Origin: an uncultured Rhodobacterales bacterium
Lineage (GTDB): Bacteria; Pseudomonadota; Alphaproteobacteria; Rhodobacterales; Rhodobacteraceae
Reading direction: 5' to 3'
Length of the DNA stretch: 38,374 bases
NCBI GenBank assembly: GCA_903845215.1
Contig: CAIMWI010000078.1
Location: 1 to 38,374, forward strand
Shown here in pieces: positions 23,582 to 32,723 of the stretch (its first letter is position 1; each line of letters opens with the position of its first letter). The position numbers and the translations under genes are program-made. The notes under the pieces are model-generated. The model did no database searches. It worked only from the letters and a program-made list of their open reading frames with translations, and was not told the origin of the DNA.

Positions 23582-24397
23582 ATGACCCGCCCCATCATCG
23601 GTGCCGCGCTGACCAATGCCGAATTGGCAACCTATCAAAACTGGATCCTTGAAAAAGACCGCGACCTAGAACTGCAAAGCTTTGTCAACGCCGCCGTGCT
23701 TGACGATGACTGGACGCCTTTGGCCGCGCAAGTCAAACACCTGCTGGCAGGTTACAAGGGCCGCATGGGCATTCATGGCCCTTTCTGGGGCTTTACCATC
23801 GACACGCCAGACCCATTGGTGCGCGCCGTGGTGCAAAAGCGCTTGGGGCAGGGTTTGGACGTTTGCGCCGCCATTGGTGGAACGCATATGGTCGTCCATT
23901 CTCCCTTCACCACATGGGATTACAACAACCTTGACGGCTATGCCGGCGCCCGTGACAAAATGCTGACCTCTGTGCATGACGTGATGGCCCCCATCGTCAA
24001 GCGCGCCGAAACTTTGGGCGTAACGCTGGTTTTGGAAAACATCGAAGACATCAACCCCACCGACCGTAAAGAGTTGTGCCAAAGCTTTGGCAGCGCCGCC
24101 TTGCAACTTTCGGTCGACACCGGCCACGCGCATTATGCCCACGGATCAACCGGCGCACCGCCCGTGGATTACTTTGTCCGCTCTGCCGGTGACATGCTGG
24201 CCCATGTGCACTTGCAAGACGCCGATGGTTATGCCGATCGGCATTGGCAGATTGGCCAAGGAAACATCCTGTGGCCTTCGGTTTTTGCAGCCATTGCCGC
24301 TCTACCCGTGCAACCGCGCTTGATTTTGGAACTGGCCGATAAGGCCGGCATTCCGGCCTCGATGGAGTATTTGGAAGCACAGGGGTTGGGACAATGA
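23582..24397 (+). CDS. Sugar phosphate isomerase/epimerase family protein (AP_endonuc_2 TIM barrel)
   Basis: This 271-residue protein has the xylose-isomerase-like TIM barrel. Metal-ligand strands are recognisable: MGIHGPFWGF, HMVVHSPF (His), LVLENIED (Glu), LQLSVDTGHAHY (Asp/His), MLAHVHLQDADG (His) and LILELADK (Glu). The substrate is unknown; relatives act on sugars or sugar phosphates. AGGAGA precedes the ATG. The stop overlaps the start of the metallophosphoesterase by four bases, and both precede the ugp-type importer, so a role in breakdown of the imported compound is plausible. Confidence 0.82.
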   Translation: MTRPIIGAALTNAELATYQNWILEKDRDLELQSFVNAAVLDDDWTPLAAQVKHLLAGYKGRMGIHGPFWGFTIDTPDPLVRAVVQKRLGQGLDVCAAIGGTHMVVHSPFTTWDYNNLDGYAGARDKMLTSVHDVMAPIVKRAETLGVTLVLENIEDINPTDRKELCQSFGSAALQLSVDTGHAHYAHGSTGAPPVDYFVRSAGDMLAHVHLQDADGYADRHWQIGQGNILWPSVFAAIAALPVQPRLILELADKAGIPASMEYLEAQGLGQ

Positions 24398-25200
24398 GTG
24401 ATACTTTAAAATTTGTGGTGATGAGCGATCTGCACTTGGTGCGCGAGGGGGAAACCTCGATGACGCTGGACACATCCGCGCGGCTAGAGGCGGCCGTGGC
24501 CTGCCTGAATGACCGCTATGCAGACGCCGATTTTGTTATCATCGCGGGCGATCTGGCGGATGAAGGCGAAGCAGAGGCCTACGAACGCCTGAAAGCCATC
24601 ACGGCGGGCATCACCCTTCCCACCTATATCACCTTGGGCAACCATGATGACCGCCCGACCTATCTGAACGTCTTTGGCGCACATCACGCCGACGAGACGG
24701 GCAAGATCAACCATGTGATCGACGCCAAAGGTTACCGCATTATCGTCTTGGATTCGTCGGAACCCGGTCGGGTCGATGGGGTCTTAACAGCCCATCAGAT
24801 GACATGGCTGACCGCACGCTTGGCCGAGGCCGCCGACCGCCCCGTGATCGTGGTCTTGCACCACAACGCCAACGCGCTGCACATCGCAGCCGATACGATC
24901 AAGATCCATGACAATGCGCCATTCATCGCGGCGCTGAAAACCCATGGCGATATCCGTCAGGTGATTGCAGGCCATGTCCATCTGACCTCAACCGCCATGT
25001 ATCACGGGCTGCCCTTTACCACGCTGGCGGGCGGGCATTACTCGGTCAGCTTCAACGCCGATCAACCCCAAACCCCGTTCAAAAGCCTGACCGGGCCGGG
25101 GCAGATGGCCGTGGTTCTGGGCACGTCCCATGCCACGACCGTGCTGTTTGAAGATTTCATCGATGGCAATGCCATGATCGGCCTGCACGATCCCGACTAA
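24394..25200 (+). CDS. Metallophosphoesterase (GpdQ / class III phosphodiesterase-like)
   Basis: This 268-residue calcineurin-like phosphoesterase has all the dinuclear metal motifs in order: MSDLHLV (10-16), IIAGDLADEG (about 49-58), TLGNHDDRP (about 79-87), VVLHHNAN and IAGHVHLTS. The spacing and length match the GpdQ/cAMP-phosphodiesterase group, which cleave glycerophosphodiesters and cyclic nucleotides. It is coupled to the isomerase-like gene and sits 180 bases upstream of ugpBAEC, where many bacteria instead carry UgpQ, so hydrolysis of glycerophosphodiesters to sn-glycerol 3-phosphate is the likely role. No signal peptide, so cytoplasmic. Confidence 0.85.
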   Translation: MSDTLKFVVMSDLHLVREGETSMTLDTSARLEAAVACLNDRYADADFVIIAGDLADEGEAEAYERLKAITAGITLPTYITLGNHDDRPTYLNVFGAHHADETGKINHVIDAKGYRIIVLDSSEPGRVDGVLTAHQMTWLTARLAEAADRPVIVVLHHNANALHIAADTIKIHDNAPFIAALKTHGDIRQVIAGHVHLTSTAMYHGLPFTTLAGGHYSVSFNADQPQTPFKSLTGPGQMAVVLGTSHATTVLFEDFIDGNAMIGLHDPD

Positions 25201-25213
25201 GATCAAACGAGCT

Positions 25214-25246
25214 GGTTGGGCCACACGCTAAAGTTGCGGCCCAACC
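25214..25246. repeat. 9-bp hairpin between the phosphoesterase and ugpB
   Basis: GGTTGGGCC (25214-25222) and GGCCCAACC (25238-25246) pair perfectly across a 15-base loop, just after the phosphoesterase stop. No T-tract follows. It may stabilise the upstream mRNA or act as a factor-dependent end. The remaining 134 bases up to ugpB should hold its promoter, but I cannot name convincing boxes. Confidence 0.5.
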
Positions 25247-25380
25247 GTTACGAACTTGTCGCGCCCTTGAAACAAACCCGATTCCAAACCTTCGCTCAAA
25301 TGTCTGCACCCTGACACAAGAGCCCGTTAACAAAACCAAGCGCCCGAAATTCTGCGGGACGTCCCAATTGGAGAACGAAG

Positions 25381-26709
25381 ATGAACAAGACCTATCCGGC
25401 GCTTGCCGCGCTGGCGCTGGCCTTTTGTGCCACCACCGCCTCCGCCGACAAGATCAAGTTTGATTACTGGTATGGCCTTTCGGGCGATCTTGGTGAGACC
25501 TTGGCCGAAACTTGCAACCGCTTTAACGCAAGCCAAGACAAGTACGAAGCCGTCTGCACCGGCTATGATGGCTATGAACTGGTTGTCCAGTCGGCCATCG
25601 CTGCGTTCCGCGCTGGCAAAGCCCCGGCTTTGCTGCAGTCGTTTGATGCCGGCACCGCTGACCTGATGATGTCGGGCCAGTTCTACGCCGTCACCCAGAT
25701 GATGAAAGACTACAATATCGAGATCAACTGGGACGACTATTTCCCCGGGATCGCCAACTACTACGCCTCGTCCAAGGGCGAGCTGTTCTCGATGCCCTTC
25801 AACTCGTCGACCGCTGTGATGTATTACAACACAGACGATCTGGCTGCCGTGAACATGCCTGCCCCGACCACTTGGGCAGAATTCGACGCCACGTTGAAGG
25901 CGCTGAAGGCCAAGAACCCCGAGAAGTGCTCTTACGGCTACGAACCTTCGGTTTGGGTTGACCTTGAGCAGTATTCCTCGATCAACAACGTGCCCTTGGC
26001 CACCAACAACAACGGCTACGATGGCCTGGATACCCAGTACGTCTACAACACCACCTCGGCCGTCAAGCACATGGAAGACATCAAGGGCTGGCTGGATGCT
26101 GGTCTGGCAGAGATGAAAGTCTCGGCCGGTGGCATGAACAGCCAAGAAGCTTTCTCGCAGAACATCTGCTCGTTCTTCTTCGGCTCGATCGCCAACCACT
26201 CGTCCTTGCACCTCAAGCATGCGGATGGCCTGAACTGGGACGTTGCGATGATCCCGACCGAAACCGCCGAGCGTCACAACTCGGTCGTGGGCGGTGCCTC
26301 GCTTTGGGTGCTGGCTGGCAAGACGGAAGAAGAATATCGCGGTGTGGCAGAATATCTGAAGTTCATCGCCACCCCCGAAGAGATCAAGTTCTGGGTGTCT
26401 AACACCGGTTACATCGCTGTGACCAAGTCGGCTTTCGACGCGCTGACCGCCGAAGGCTTCTATTCGGCCGCGCCCTATAAGGGCCGTGAAGTGGCAATCA
26501 CGTCTTTGACCGCAACCGAGCCGGGCCCGCTGAACCGCGGCTTCCGTCTGGGGTCGATGATCCAGCACCGCGCAGAATGGCTGTCGGAAGTGCAAGCAGC
26601 CTTGGCTGGCCAAAAAACGGTGCAAGAGGCTTACGACACCTCGGTCGAGCGTGGCAATGCCCTGCTTGAGAAGTTTGCCAAGACCTACGCTGGCAAGACC
26701 CTGCCGTGA
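25381..26709 (+). CDS. ugpB: sn-glycerol-3-phosphate-type substrate-binding protein UgpB
   Basis: This 442-residue periplasmic binding protein has a Sec signal peptide with cleavage likely after TASA (residue 22). The mature part (KIKFDYWYGLSGDLGETLAETCNRFNASQ, APALLQSFDAGTADLMMSG, FNSSTAVMYYN, VVGGASLWVL) has the UgpB pattern within extracellular solute-binding family 1. It captures glycerol 3-phosphate or glycerophosphodiesters for UgpAE-UgpC. GGAG lies about 7 bases before the ATG. A strong terminator-like hairpin separates it from ugpA, so it is probably expressed above the membrane components. Confidence 0.92.
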   Translation: MNKTYPALAALALAFCATTASADKIKFDYWYGLSGDLGETLAETCNRFNASQDKYEAVCTGYDGYELVVQSAIAAFRAGKAPALLQSFDAGTADLMMSGQFYAVTQMMKDYNIEINWDDYFPGIANYYASSKGELFSMPFNSSTAVMYYNTDDLAAVNMPAPTTWAEFDATLKALKAKNPEKCSYGYEPSVWVDLEQYSSINNVPLATNNNGYDGLDTQYVYNTTSAVKHMEDIKGWLDAGLAEMKVSAGGMNSQEAFSQNICSFFFGSIANHSSLHLKHADGLNWDVAMIPTETAERHNSVVGGASLWVLAGKTEEEYRGVAEYLKFIATPEEIKFWVSNTGYIAVTKSAFDALTAEGFYSAAPYKGREVAITSLTATEPGPLNRGFRLGSMIQHRAEWLSEVQAALAGQKTVQEAYDTSVERGNALLEKFAKTYAGKTLP

Positions 26710-26723
26710 TCTGACATAACCCT

Positions 26724-26755
26724 GCCCCCTCCGGCCTGTGCCGGAGGGGGCTTTT
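26724..26755 (+). terminator. Intercistronic terminator/attenuator between ugpB and ugpA
   Basis: A perfect 12-bp GC-rich stem, 26724-26735 with 26740-26751 and loop CTGT, is followed by TTTT (26752-26755). It ends about 15 bases before the ugpA ATG. Partial termination here, or protection of the ugpB 3' end, would raise binding protein over permease. Confidence 0.85.
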
Positions 26756-26770
26756 CGTGGAGGATGACCC

Positions 26771-27652
26771 ATGCGGCGCGCGTATTTCAAGAACAACTGG
26801 GTGGCGGCCCTGATGGTGGCACCGCAACTGATCATCGTTTTTACCTTTTTCTATTTCCCGACCTCGCAGGCTTTGTACTGGGCCTTTACGCTAGAACAGC
26901 CTTGGGGCGGCGGGAACACTTGGGTTGGCTTTGACAATTTTGCAGCGATTTTGGGCGACGCCTATTATTGGGACTCGATCTGGGTGTCGATCGTCTATGC
27001 CATTGGGTCTACGGCCCTTTCCGTGATCATGGCGCTGACCTTGGCGATTTTCGCGGATCGGCAACTGGCAGGGTATAAGCTTTACCGCGTCGGTATGATC
27101 TGGCCCTATGCGATCGCAGCCCCAGCGGTTGGATTGGCCTTTCGGTTCATCTTCACGCCCGGCGCGGGGTTGATGATGTTTATCAACCAAATGTTTCCCG
27201 ATCTGTGGAACCCTGTCGACAACGGCACCCAAGCCATGGGGATGGTGATCGTGGCGGGGGCTTGGAAACAGGTGGCTTACAACTTCATCTTCTTCCTTGC
27301 CGGCCTTCAATCGATTCCCCGCAGCCTGATTGAGGCGGGCGCTATGGACGGGGCGCGCGTGCTGCGCCGGATGCGCGACATCCAGTTGCCCTTGCTGGCC
27401 CCCACCTTCTTTTTTGTGCTGGTGATCAACATCACCGACAGCTTCACCGACAGTTTCGGCATTGTTGACACGATGACCGCAGGCGGGCCATCGCGGGCGA
27501 CAAATCTGATGGTCTATAAAATCTTCAACGACGGTTTTCAGGGCTTGGATTATTCGGGCGCTGCGGCGCAATCCATCATCTTGATGCTGTTGGTCATCGC
27601 CCTGACCTTTGTCCAATTCCGGTATATCGAACGCAAGGTGCACTACACATGA
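26771..27652 (+). CDS. ugpA: Glycerol-3-phosphate ABC transporter permease UgpA
   Basis: This 293-residue inner-membrane permease has six predicted helices and the cytoplasmic EAA loop EAGAMDGARVLRRMRDIQLPLLAP, which docks UgpC. The beginning, ...NWVAALMVAPQLIIVFTFFYFPTSQALYWAFT, is typical of UgpA. GGAGGA precedes the ATG at 26771. The stop overlaps ugpE by four bases. Confidence 0.93.
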   Translation: MRRAYFKNNWVAALMVAPQLIIVFTFFYFPTSQALYWAFTLEQPWGGGNTWVGFDNFAAILGDAYYWDSIWVSIVYAIGSTALSVIMALTLAIFADRQLAGYKLYRVGMIWPYAIAAPAVGLAFRFIFTPGAGLMMFINQMFPDLWNPVDNGTQAMGMVIVAGAWKQVAYNFIFFLAGLQSIPRSLIEAGAMDGARVLRRMRDIQLPLLAPTFFFVLVINITDSFTDSFGIVDTMTAGGPSRATNLMVYKIFNDGFQGLDYSGAAAQSIILMLLVIALTFVQFRYIERKVHYT

Positions 27653-28575
27653 TCGAACGCACCCCTATTTTGAACATCGCAACCCATGCGATCTTGGTCT
27701 TCGGCCTGCTGTTTTTGCTGTTGCCGATGTATCTGGTGATCGTCGCGGCATCCCATAGCCTGCAAGACGTTGTCGCCGTGCCGCCCAACTTGCTGCCGGG
27801 CGACCAGCTTTGGATCAATCTGCAAGCCGCTTGGGCCAAGGGCCATCTGGGCGAGCGGTTTGTTACCACCTTTGTCGTGGCGATAGGCGTCATGACGGGC
27901 AAGATCGTTTTGTCCTGTATCACCGCTTTTGGCATCGTGTTTTTTGACCACCGCCTGAAAATGCCGATCTTCTGGCTGATTTTCATCACTTTGATGCTGC
28001 CGCTGGAAGTGCGGATCGTTCCAACCTACGCCGTGGCCGCCAACGCCTTTTTGCCCTTCCAAACCCTGCTTGACCTGTCGGGGATCACATGGGTGATCAA
28101 CGCTTTGTCCGGGGTTGAAGTAAAGCTAGAATGGAACCTTCTCAACTCTTACGCAGGTTTGATCATGCCCTTGGTCGCCACGGCCACCGGTACTTTCTTA
28201 TATCGTCAATTCTTTCTGACCATCCCCGAAGAACTGGTGGAAGCCGCAAAGATGGACGGTGCAGGACCGCTGCGCTTTTTGTGGGATGTGCTTATCCCAT
28301 TGTCGCGCACCAATATCGCGGCCCTTGCCACGATCATGTTCGTCTATGCGTGGAACCAGTACCTTTGGCCGCTTTTGGTGGTCACAGACCAGTCTTACGC
28401 CATGATCGCCGTAGAACTTAGCCGTCTGGTGCCCAAATTCTCGGCCACCGGTGGTGAAGTGCCCAAGTGGCATATCGCCATGGCGGGAACCCTGATCGTT
28501 ATGCTGCCGCCCATTGTGGTCGTCGTCGCCATGCAACGCTGGTTCGTGCGCGGCCTGATCAACACCGACAAATAG
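27649..28575 (+). CDS. ugpE: Glycerol-3-phosphate ABC transporter permease UgpE
   Basis: This 308-residue permease is the partner of UgpA, with six predicted helices and EAA loop EAAKMDGAGPLRFLWDVLIPLSRTN. The segments FLLLPMYLVIVAASHS and YAWNQYLWPLLVVTDQSY are characteristic of MalG/UgpE-type subunits. It overlaps ugpA by four bases and is followed by ugpC after 9 bases. Confidence 0.93.
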   Translation: MIERTPILNIATHAILVFGLLFLLLPMYLVIVAASHSLQDVVAVPPNLLPGDQLWINLQAAWAKGHLGERFVTTFVVAIGVMTGKIVLSCITAFGIVFFDHRLKMPIFWLIFITLMLPLEVRIVPTYAVAANAFLPFQTLLDLSGITWVINALSGVEVKLEWNLLNSYAGLIMPLVATATGTFLYRQFFLTIPEELVEAAKMDGAGPLRFLWDVLIPLSRTNIAALATIMFVYAWNQYLWPLLVVTDQSYAMIAVELSRLVPKFSATGGEVPKWHIAMAGTLIVMLPPIVVVVAMQRWFVRGLINTDK

Positions 28576-28584
28576 GATAAAGCC

Positions 28585-29691
28585 ATGGCCCATATTACCA
28601 TCCAAGACGTCCGCAAATCCTATGCCAAGACCGAAGTGGTCCACGGCGTCAGCCTTGAGGTGCAAAGCGGCGAGTTTGTTGTGATCCTTGGCCCGTCAGG
28701 CTGCGGGAAGTCGACCTTGCTGCGGATGATTGCGGGTTTGGAAAGCATCAGCAGTGGGGAAATCTTGATCGCGGGGAAGGTCGTGAATGATCTGGAACCG
28801 CACCAGCGCGGCTGTGCGATGGTGTTTCAAAACTACGCGCTTTATCCACATATGACGGTCGCGGATAACATCGGCTACGGCTTGAAGGTCGCAGGCCTGC
28901 CGCTTGCCGCGCGCAATGCCAAGGTGGCCGCCGTTGCCGCCTCGGTCGGCTTGACCGAGTTTCTGGATCGCCGCCCCGGTCAGCTTTCGGGCGGCCAGCG
29001 CCAGCGCGTTGCCATGGCGCGCGCCATCGTGCGTGAACCGGCGGTGTTCTTGTTTGATGAACCCCTGTCGAACCTTGACGCCAAGCTGCGCGTGCAGATG
29101 CGCCACGAAATTCGCCGGATCCACAATCAAATCTCGGCCACTTCGGTGTTCGTGACCCATGATCAGGCCGAGGGCATGACTTTGGCCGATCGTTTGGTAG
29201 TGATGAACAAGGGCGTGATCGAACAGGTCGGCACGCCGGAAGAAATCTACCACGCCCCTGCTTCGGTTTATGTCGGCGGGTTTATTGGCTCGCCGGCGAT
29301 GAATTTCATGGGTGGCATGGTGTCGCCGAACCAGGCCTGTGTGGCGCTGGAGAACGGCAGCCGGATCGAAATACCCCAAGCTTTGGCCACTGCCCATGCC
29401 GGCCAATTGGTGCAAATCGGCCTGCGCCCCGAGGCGTTAAGCCTTGTGCCTGCCGGAATGGGCGCGTTCGACGCCACATTCGACTTCTTCGAAGAACTGG
29501 GCCCGACGCGGCTTTATCATTTCCAGTTTGAAGACTTGATGATTGCGGCCTTGGCGTCCGACAAGCCACCCGTGCAAGTCGGCCAGCCCATGGGCCTGAA
29601 AATTGCACCCGAGGCCGTGCATCTTTTCGCGGCCGACACTGGCAAGCGGTTGGAAGCGACGCAAAAGGCTGCACAACCCGTGATGGTTTAG
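28585..29691 (+). CDS. ugpC: Glycerol-3-phosphate ABC transporter ATPase UgpC
   Basis: This 368-residue MalK-type ATPase has Walker [10 protein letters not shown] (about 36-44), Q-loop [11 protein letters not shown], signature [14 protein letters not shown], Walker [13 protein letters not shown] and the H-loop [14 protein letters not shown], followed by a C-terminal TOBE-type regulatory domain (about 240-355). It energises UgpAE. AGGATAA precedes the ATG. The C-terminal domain in E. coli UgpC binds PhoU-type or phosphate signals; that control is not shown here. Confidence 0.94.
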   Translation: MAHITIQDVRKSYAKTEVVHGVSLEVQSGEFVVILGPSGCGKSTLLRMIAGLESISSGEILIAGKVVNDLEPHQRGCAMVFQNYALYPHMTVADNIGYGLKVAGLPLAARNAKVAAVAASVGLTEFLDRRPGQLSGGQRQRVAMARAIVREPAVFLFDEPLSNLDAKLRVQMRHEIRRIHNQISATSVFVTHDQAEGMTLADRLVVMNKGVIEQVGTPEEIYHAPASVYVGGFIGSPAMNFMGGMVSPNQACVALENGSRIEIPQALATAHAGQLVQIGLRPEALSLVPAGMGAFDATFDFFEELGPTRLYHFQFEDLMIAALASDKPPVQVGQPMGLKIAPEAVHLFAADTGKRLEATQKAAQPVMV

Positions 29692-29713
29692 GCCAAAGGC
29701 AAGGTCGGCGGCA

Positions 29714-29739
29714 GGGCGCAGCCACCCTGTGGCACGCCC
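29714..29739 (+). terminator. Stem-loop at the 3' end of the ugp operon
   Basis: GGGCG (29714-29718) pairs with CGCCC (29735-29739) outside an inner GCCAC/GTGGC hairpin (29721-29733). No T-tract follows, so it may be an mRNA-stabilising end or a factor-dependent terminator. Confidence 0.4.
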
Positions 29740-29778
29740 TTCCCTGCGGCGCGGCTTGGCGCTATGGTGGAGTGAACG

Positions 29779-29795
29779 GCGGGCTTTCGGCCCGC
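29779..29795 (+). repeat. Hairpin in the leader of the dac gene
   Basis: GCGGGC (29779-29784) pairs with GCCCGC (29790-29795) across TTTCG, 34 bases ahead of the dac start codon. It overlaps the possible N-terminal extension from 29772, which supports use of the internal ATG. Confidence 0.35.
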
Positions 29796-29828
29796 AGCCC
29801 GATCCATCCGCTGAAAGGCCTTTGCTTC

Positions 29829-30980
29829 ATGACCCTGTTTGGCCGTCTTGCCTGCCTTTTCTCCGTCACGCTTCTTGCGGCCCTGCCTGTGCAAGCCTTT
29901 GAAACGGCAGCGCCTCATGCTTGGGTTTATGACATGACGACGCAGACCGTTTTGTTGGACAAAGACGGCGACTTGCCGGTACCTCCGGCCTCGATGTCAA
30001 AATTGATGACGATCGAAATGCTGTTTGAAGCTTTGGCCGACGGCCGCGTTCAGATGGACACCACCTTTGGTGTGTCAGATGCAGCGGTTGCCTTCACAGC
30101 TTTGGGCGGATCGACCATGTATCTGCAACAAGGCGACAGACCCACGGTTGAGGATCTGATCAAGGGCATGATCGTCAACTCGGGCAACGATGCTTGCACA
30201 GTGGTTGCCGAAGGCTTGGAAGGTTCTGAAAACGAATTCGCCCGCAAGATGACAGAACGGGCCAAGATTTTGGGGCTAGAACATTCTACCTTCGCCAATT
30301 CCTCTGGCTGGCCCGACCCCAACCAAAAGATGAGCATGCGTGACCTTGGCATGCTTTCAGCCCATATCATTTCAACCTACCCCGAGCTTTACCGCCACTT
30401 TGCCGATACCGAGTTTAACTATAAAGACCGCGCGCCCGCCAATGCAGACAATCGCAACCCGATTTTGGGCGTGGTGTCTGGCGCTGATGGCTTGAAAACC
30501 GGCCATACGACCGAAGCGGGCTTTGGGATGGTTGGATCGGTCCTGCAAGGAGAGCGGCGGATTGTGTTTGCCTTTTCGGGCCTGACCTCGAAGGAAGAGC
30601 GCGCCACAGAGGCAGAGGCCATCGCAAATTGGGCTTTTCGGCAGTTTTCTTTGAAAACCACCGTCAAGGCCGGGCAGGAAGTGGCGCAAGCGCCGGTGTT
30701 TTTAGGCGATGCCCAAACTGTCGGCTTGGTGGCGGCACAAAGTTTGCGCCATTTGATGCCGGCCGGGGCTGCAGGCCAGGTGGCGGGTGATGTGGTCTAT
30801 ATTGGCCCCATCAAGGCCCCGATCGCCAAGGGAACAAAGCTGGGCGAATTGATCGTGCATATCCCCGATCTGGGCGATCAAAGGGTTGATCTATTGGCTG
30901 CGGCAGATGTGGGGGTTGCAGGATTTACGGCCCGCCTGTCCGTGGCCGTTGACTATCTGCGCGCGAAATACGGTCTTTGA
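29829..30980 (+). CDS. D-alanyl-D-alanine carboxypeptidase (PBP5/6 type)
   Basis: This 383-residue periplasmic low-molecular-weight penicillin-binding protein trims the terminal D-Ala from peptidoglycan stem peptides. The start MTLFGRLACLF opens a Sec signal peptide cleaved after VQA (residue 23). Active-site motifs are Ser55-M-S-Lys58 (ASMSKLMT), Ser118-G-Asn120 and Lys223-T-Gly225 (LKTGHT). A C-terminal PBP5-type beta domain follows. The upstream ATG at 29772 would bury the signal peptide behind 19 residues and is rejected. It begins a run of closely spaced genes ending with the AEC permease. Confidence 0.92.
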   Translation: MTLFGRLACLFSVTLLAALPVQAFETAAPHAWVYDMTTQTVLLDKDGDLPVPPASMSKLMTIEMLFEALADGRVQMDTTFGVSDAAVAFTALGGSTMYLQQGDRPTVEDLIKGMIVNSGNDACTVVAEGLEGSENEFARKMTERAKILGLEHSTFANSSGWPDPNQKMSMRDLGMLSAHIISTYPELYRHFADTEFNYKDRAPANADNRNPILGVVSGADGLKTGHTTEAGFGMVGSVLQGERRIVFAFSGLTSKEERATEAEAIANWAFRQFSLKTTVKAGQEVAQAPVFLGDAQTVGLVAAQSLRHLMPAGAAGQVAGDVVYIGPIKAPIAKGTKLGELIVHIPDLGDQRVDLLAAADVGVAGFTARLSVAVDYLRAKYGL

Positions 30981-30983
30981 TCC

Positions 30984-31601
30984 ATGGCAGGGCGCTTTTG
31001 GTCGTTTGAGGGCATTGACGGGTCAGGCAAATCCACCCAAGCCCGCGTGCTGGCAGAGACTTTGCGCACAGCGGGTCATGAGGTGGTCTTAACCCGCGAA
31101 CCGGGCGGCAGCCCCGGAGCCGAGCAAATCCGCCGTCTGGTGCTGGAAGGTGAAAGCGACCGCTGGTCTGCCGAGACCGAGATTTTGCTTTTCACCGCAG
31201 CGCGGCGCGATCATCTGGAAAAGACCATTCGCCCGGCCTTGGCGCGCGGGGCTGTGGTGATCACCGACCGCTTTGCCGACAGCACGCGGATGTATCAAGG
31301 CATCTCACGCGGGGATCTGGCCAAAGTTGTGGATGATCTGCACGCGCTGATGATTGGGGTAGAGCCTGACCTGACCTTTCTGATCGACCTGCCCGCAGAA
31401 ATGGGCCTTGCGCGCGCGCACAGCCGTGCAGGATCAGAGATGCGGTTTGAAGACATGGGGCTGGCCTTGCAAAGCCAAATGCGCCACGGCTTTTTGGCCT
31501 TGGCGGCGAAACTCTCCCGCTTTGCAGTGATCGACGGCACCCAAACGCAAGACGACATTGCGGCCCAGATCTTGGCCATAGCCCAAGCACATCTGGGATG
31601 A
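30984..31601 (+). CDS. tmk: Thymidylate kinase
   Basis: This 205-residue enzyme phosphorylates dTMP to dTDP. The P-loop is FEGIDGSGKST (8-18); the DR(F/Y) motif appears as TDRFADSTRMYQG, and TREPGGSPGAEQIR is the conserved dTMP-binding segment. It starts 3 bases after the dac stop and overlaps holB by four bases; tmk-holB pairing is common in bacteria. Confidence 0.96.
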   Translation: MAGRFWSFEGIDGSGKSTQARVLAETLRTAGHEVVLTREPGGSPGAEQIRRLVLEGESDRWSAETEILLFTAARRDHLEKTIRPALARGAVVITDRFADSTRMYQGISRGDLAKVVDDLHALMIGVEPDLTFLIDLPAEMGLARAHSRAGSEMRFEDMGLALQSQMRHGFLALAAKLSRFAVIDGTQTQDDIAAQILAIAQAHLG

Positions 31602-32719
31602 GCGATATCCCCGAACCTGATTGCCTGGACGGTGCGCCCCATCCGCGCCAAACGGTGCATCTGTTTGGGCATAAGGCCGCAGAGGCTGTTTTTCTTGAGG
31701 CCTTTAATGCCCAGCGTGTGCACCATGCTTGGCTGATCAGCGGACCCAAAGGTGTGGGCAAGGCAACGCTTGCATGGCGCTTGGCGCGGTTTTTGCTGGC
31801 AAGCCCGGAAACGGATGGCGGCTTTTTCGCAGCGCCCACTCCCGAAAGCTTGGATATCCCAGCCTCTGATCCTGTGGCGCACCGCCTGTTGGCCCTGTCC
31901 GAACCACGGTTGTTTTTGCTGCGCAGACCCTATGATGAAAAGACCGAACGGCTGCGGGGCGATATTACGGTCGATGAAACCCGCAGTTTGCGGACGTTCT
32001 TGGGCCTTTCGGCCGCAGATGGCGGGCGGCGCGTGGTGATCATCGACAGCGCAGATGAGATGAACAGGTCTGCCGCCAATGGCATCTTGAAACTGCTTGA
32101 AGAACCACCTGCCAAGGTCACCTTCTTGATCATCAGCCATCAACCTGCTGACTTGCTGCCCACGATCCGATCACGCTGCCGCGATCTGCGACTTGCGCCC
32201 CTCGGCCCAGCCGACCTTTCTGACGCCTTGACCCAAGCAGGCGCTGCGATTGTGGCCGGCGACCGCGATGGTTTGGCGCAATTGGCCGGAGGTTCGGTTG
32301 GCGAGGCGTTTCGCCTGTCGCACCTTGACGGGCTGAAACTTTACAGCACCCTCATCCGCCTTTTCTCGACACTGCCAAAGTTAGACCGCCCCCTCGCCCG
32401 CGCCGTCGCGGAAGCTGGGGCCAACCGAAAAACGCCCGAGGCCTTTGATTTGACCGTCACCTTGCTGGACGCGCTTTTGGCGCGTACCGCCCGCGCTGCC
32501 GCCACCCGTGCCCTGCCACCAGAAGCCGCCAAAGGCGAATCTGCCCTGATCGAACGGCTGGCGCAAATTCCCCAAGCAGCGCTGGTATGGGCTGATCTGG
32601 CGCAGCATTTGGGCCTGCGGGCGCGCAGGGGAAAAGCGGTCAATCTTGACCCCGCAGCCCTTCTGATGGATATGCTTTTGAAAGTCGACGAGACGGCGGC
32701 ACAGGTCGTCCAAAGGTGA
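31598..32719 (+). CDS. holB: DNA polymerase III subunit delta'
   Basis: This 373-residue clamp-loader subunit has the AAA+ pattern: HAWLISGPKGVGKATLAWRLARFLL (P-loop), VVIIDSADEMNRSAANGILKLLEEPP (Walker B-like) and the sensor stretch TFLIISHQPADLLPTIRSRC. The C-terminal part (about 220-373) is the helical collar region. Length and order are normal for alphaproteobacterial HolB. The ATG overlaps the tmk stop. Confidence 0.93.
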   Translation: MSDIPEPDCLDGAPHPRQTVHLFGHKAAEAVFLEAFNAQRVHHAWLISGPKGVGKATLAWRLARFLLASPETDGGFFAAPTPESLDIPASDPVAHRLLALSEPRLFLLRRPYDEKTERLRGDITVDETRSLRTFLGLSAADGGRRVVIIDSADEMNRSAANGILKLLEEPPAKVTFLIISHQPADLLPTIRSRCRDLRLAPLGPADLSDALTQAGAAIVAGDRDGLAQLAGGSVGEAFRLSHLDGLKLYSTLIRLFSTLPKLDRPLARAVAEAGANRKTPEAFDLTVTLLDALLARTARAAATRALPPEAAKGESALIERLAQIPQAALVWADLAQHLGLRARRGKAVNLDPAALLMDMLLKVDETAAQVVQR

Positions 32720-32723
32720 CAAG

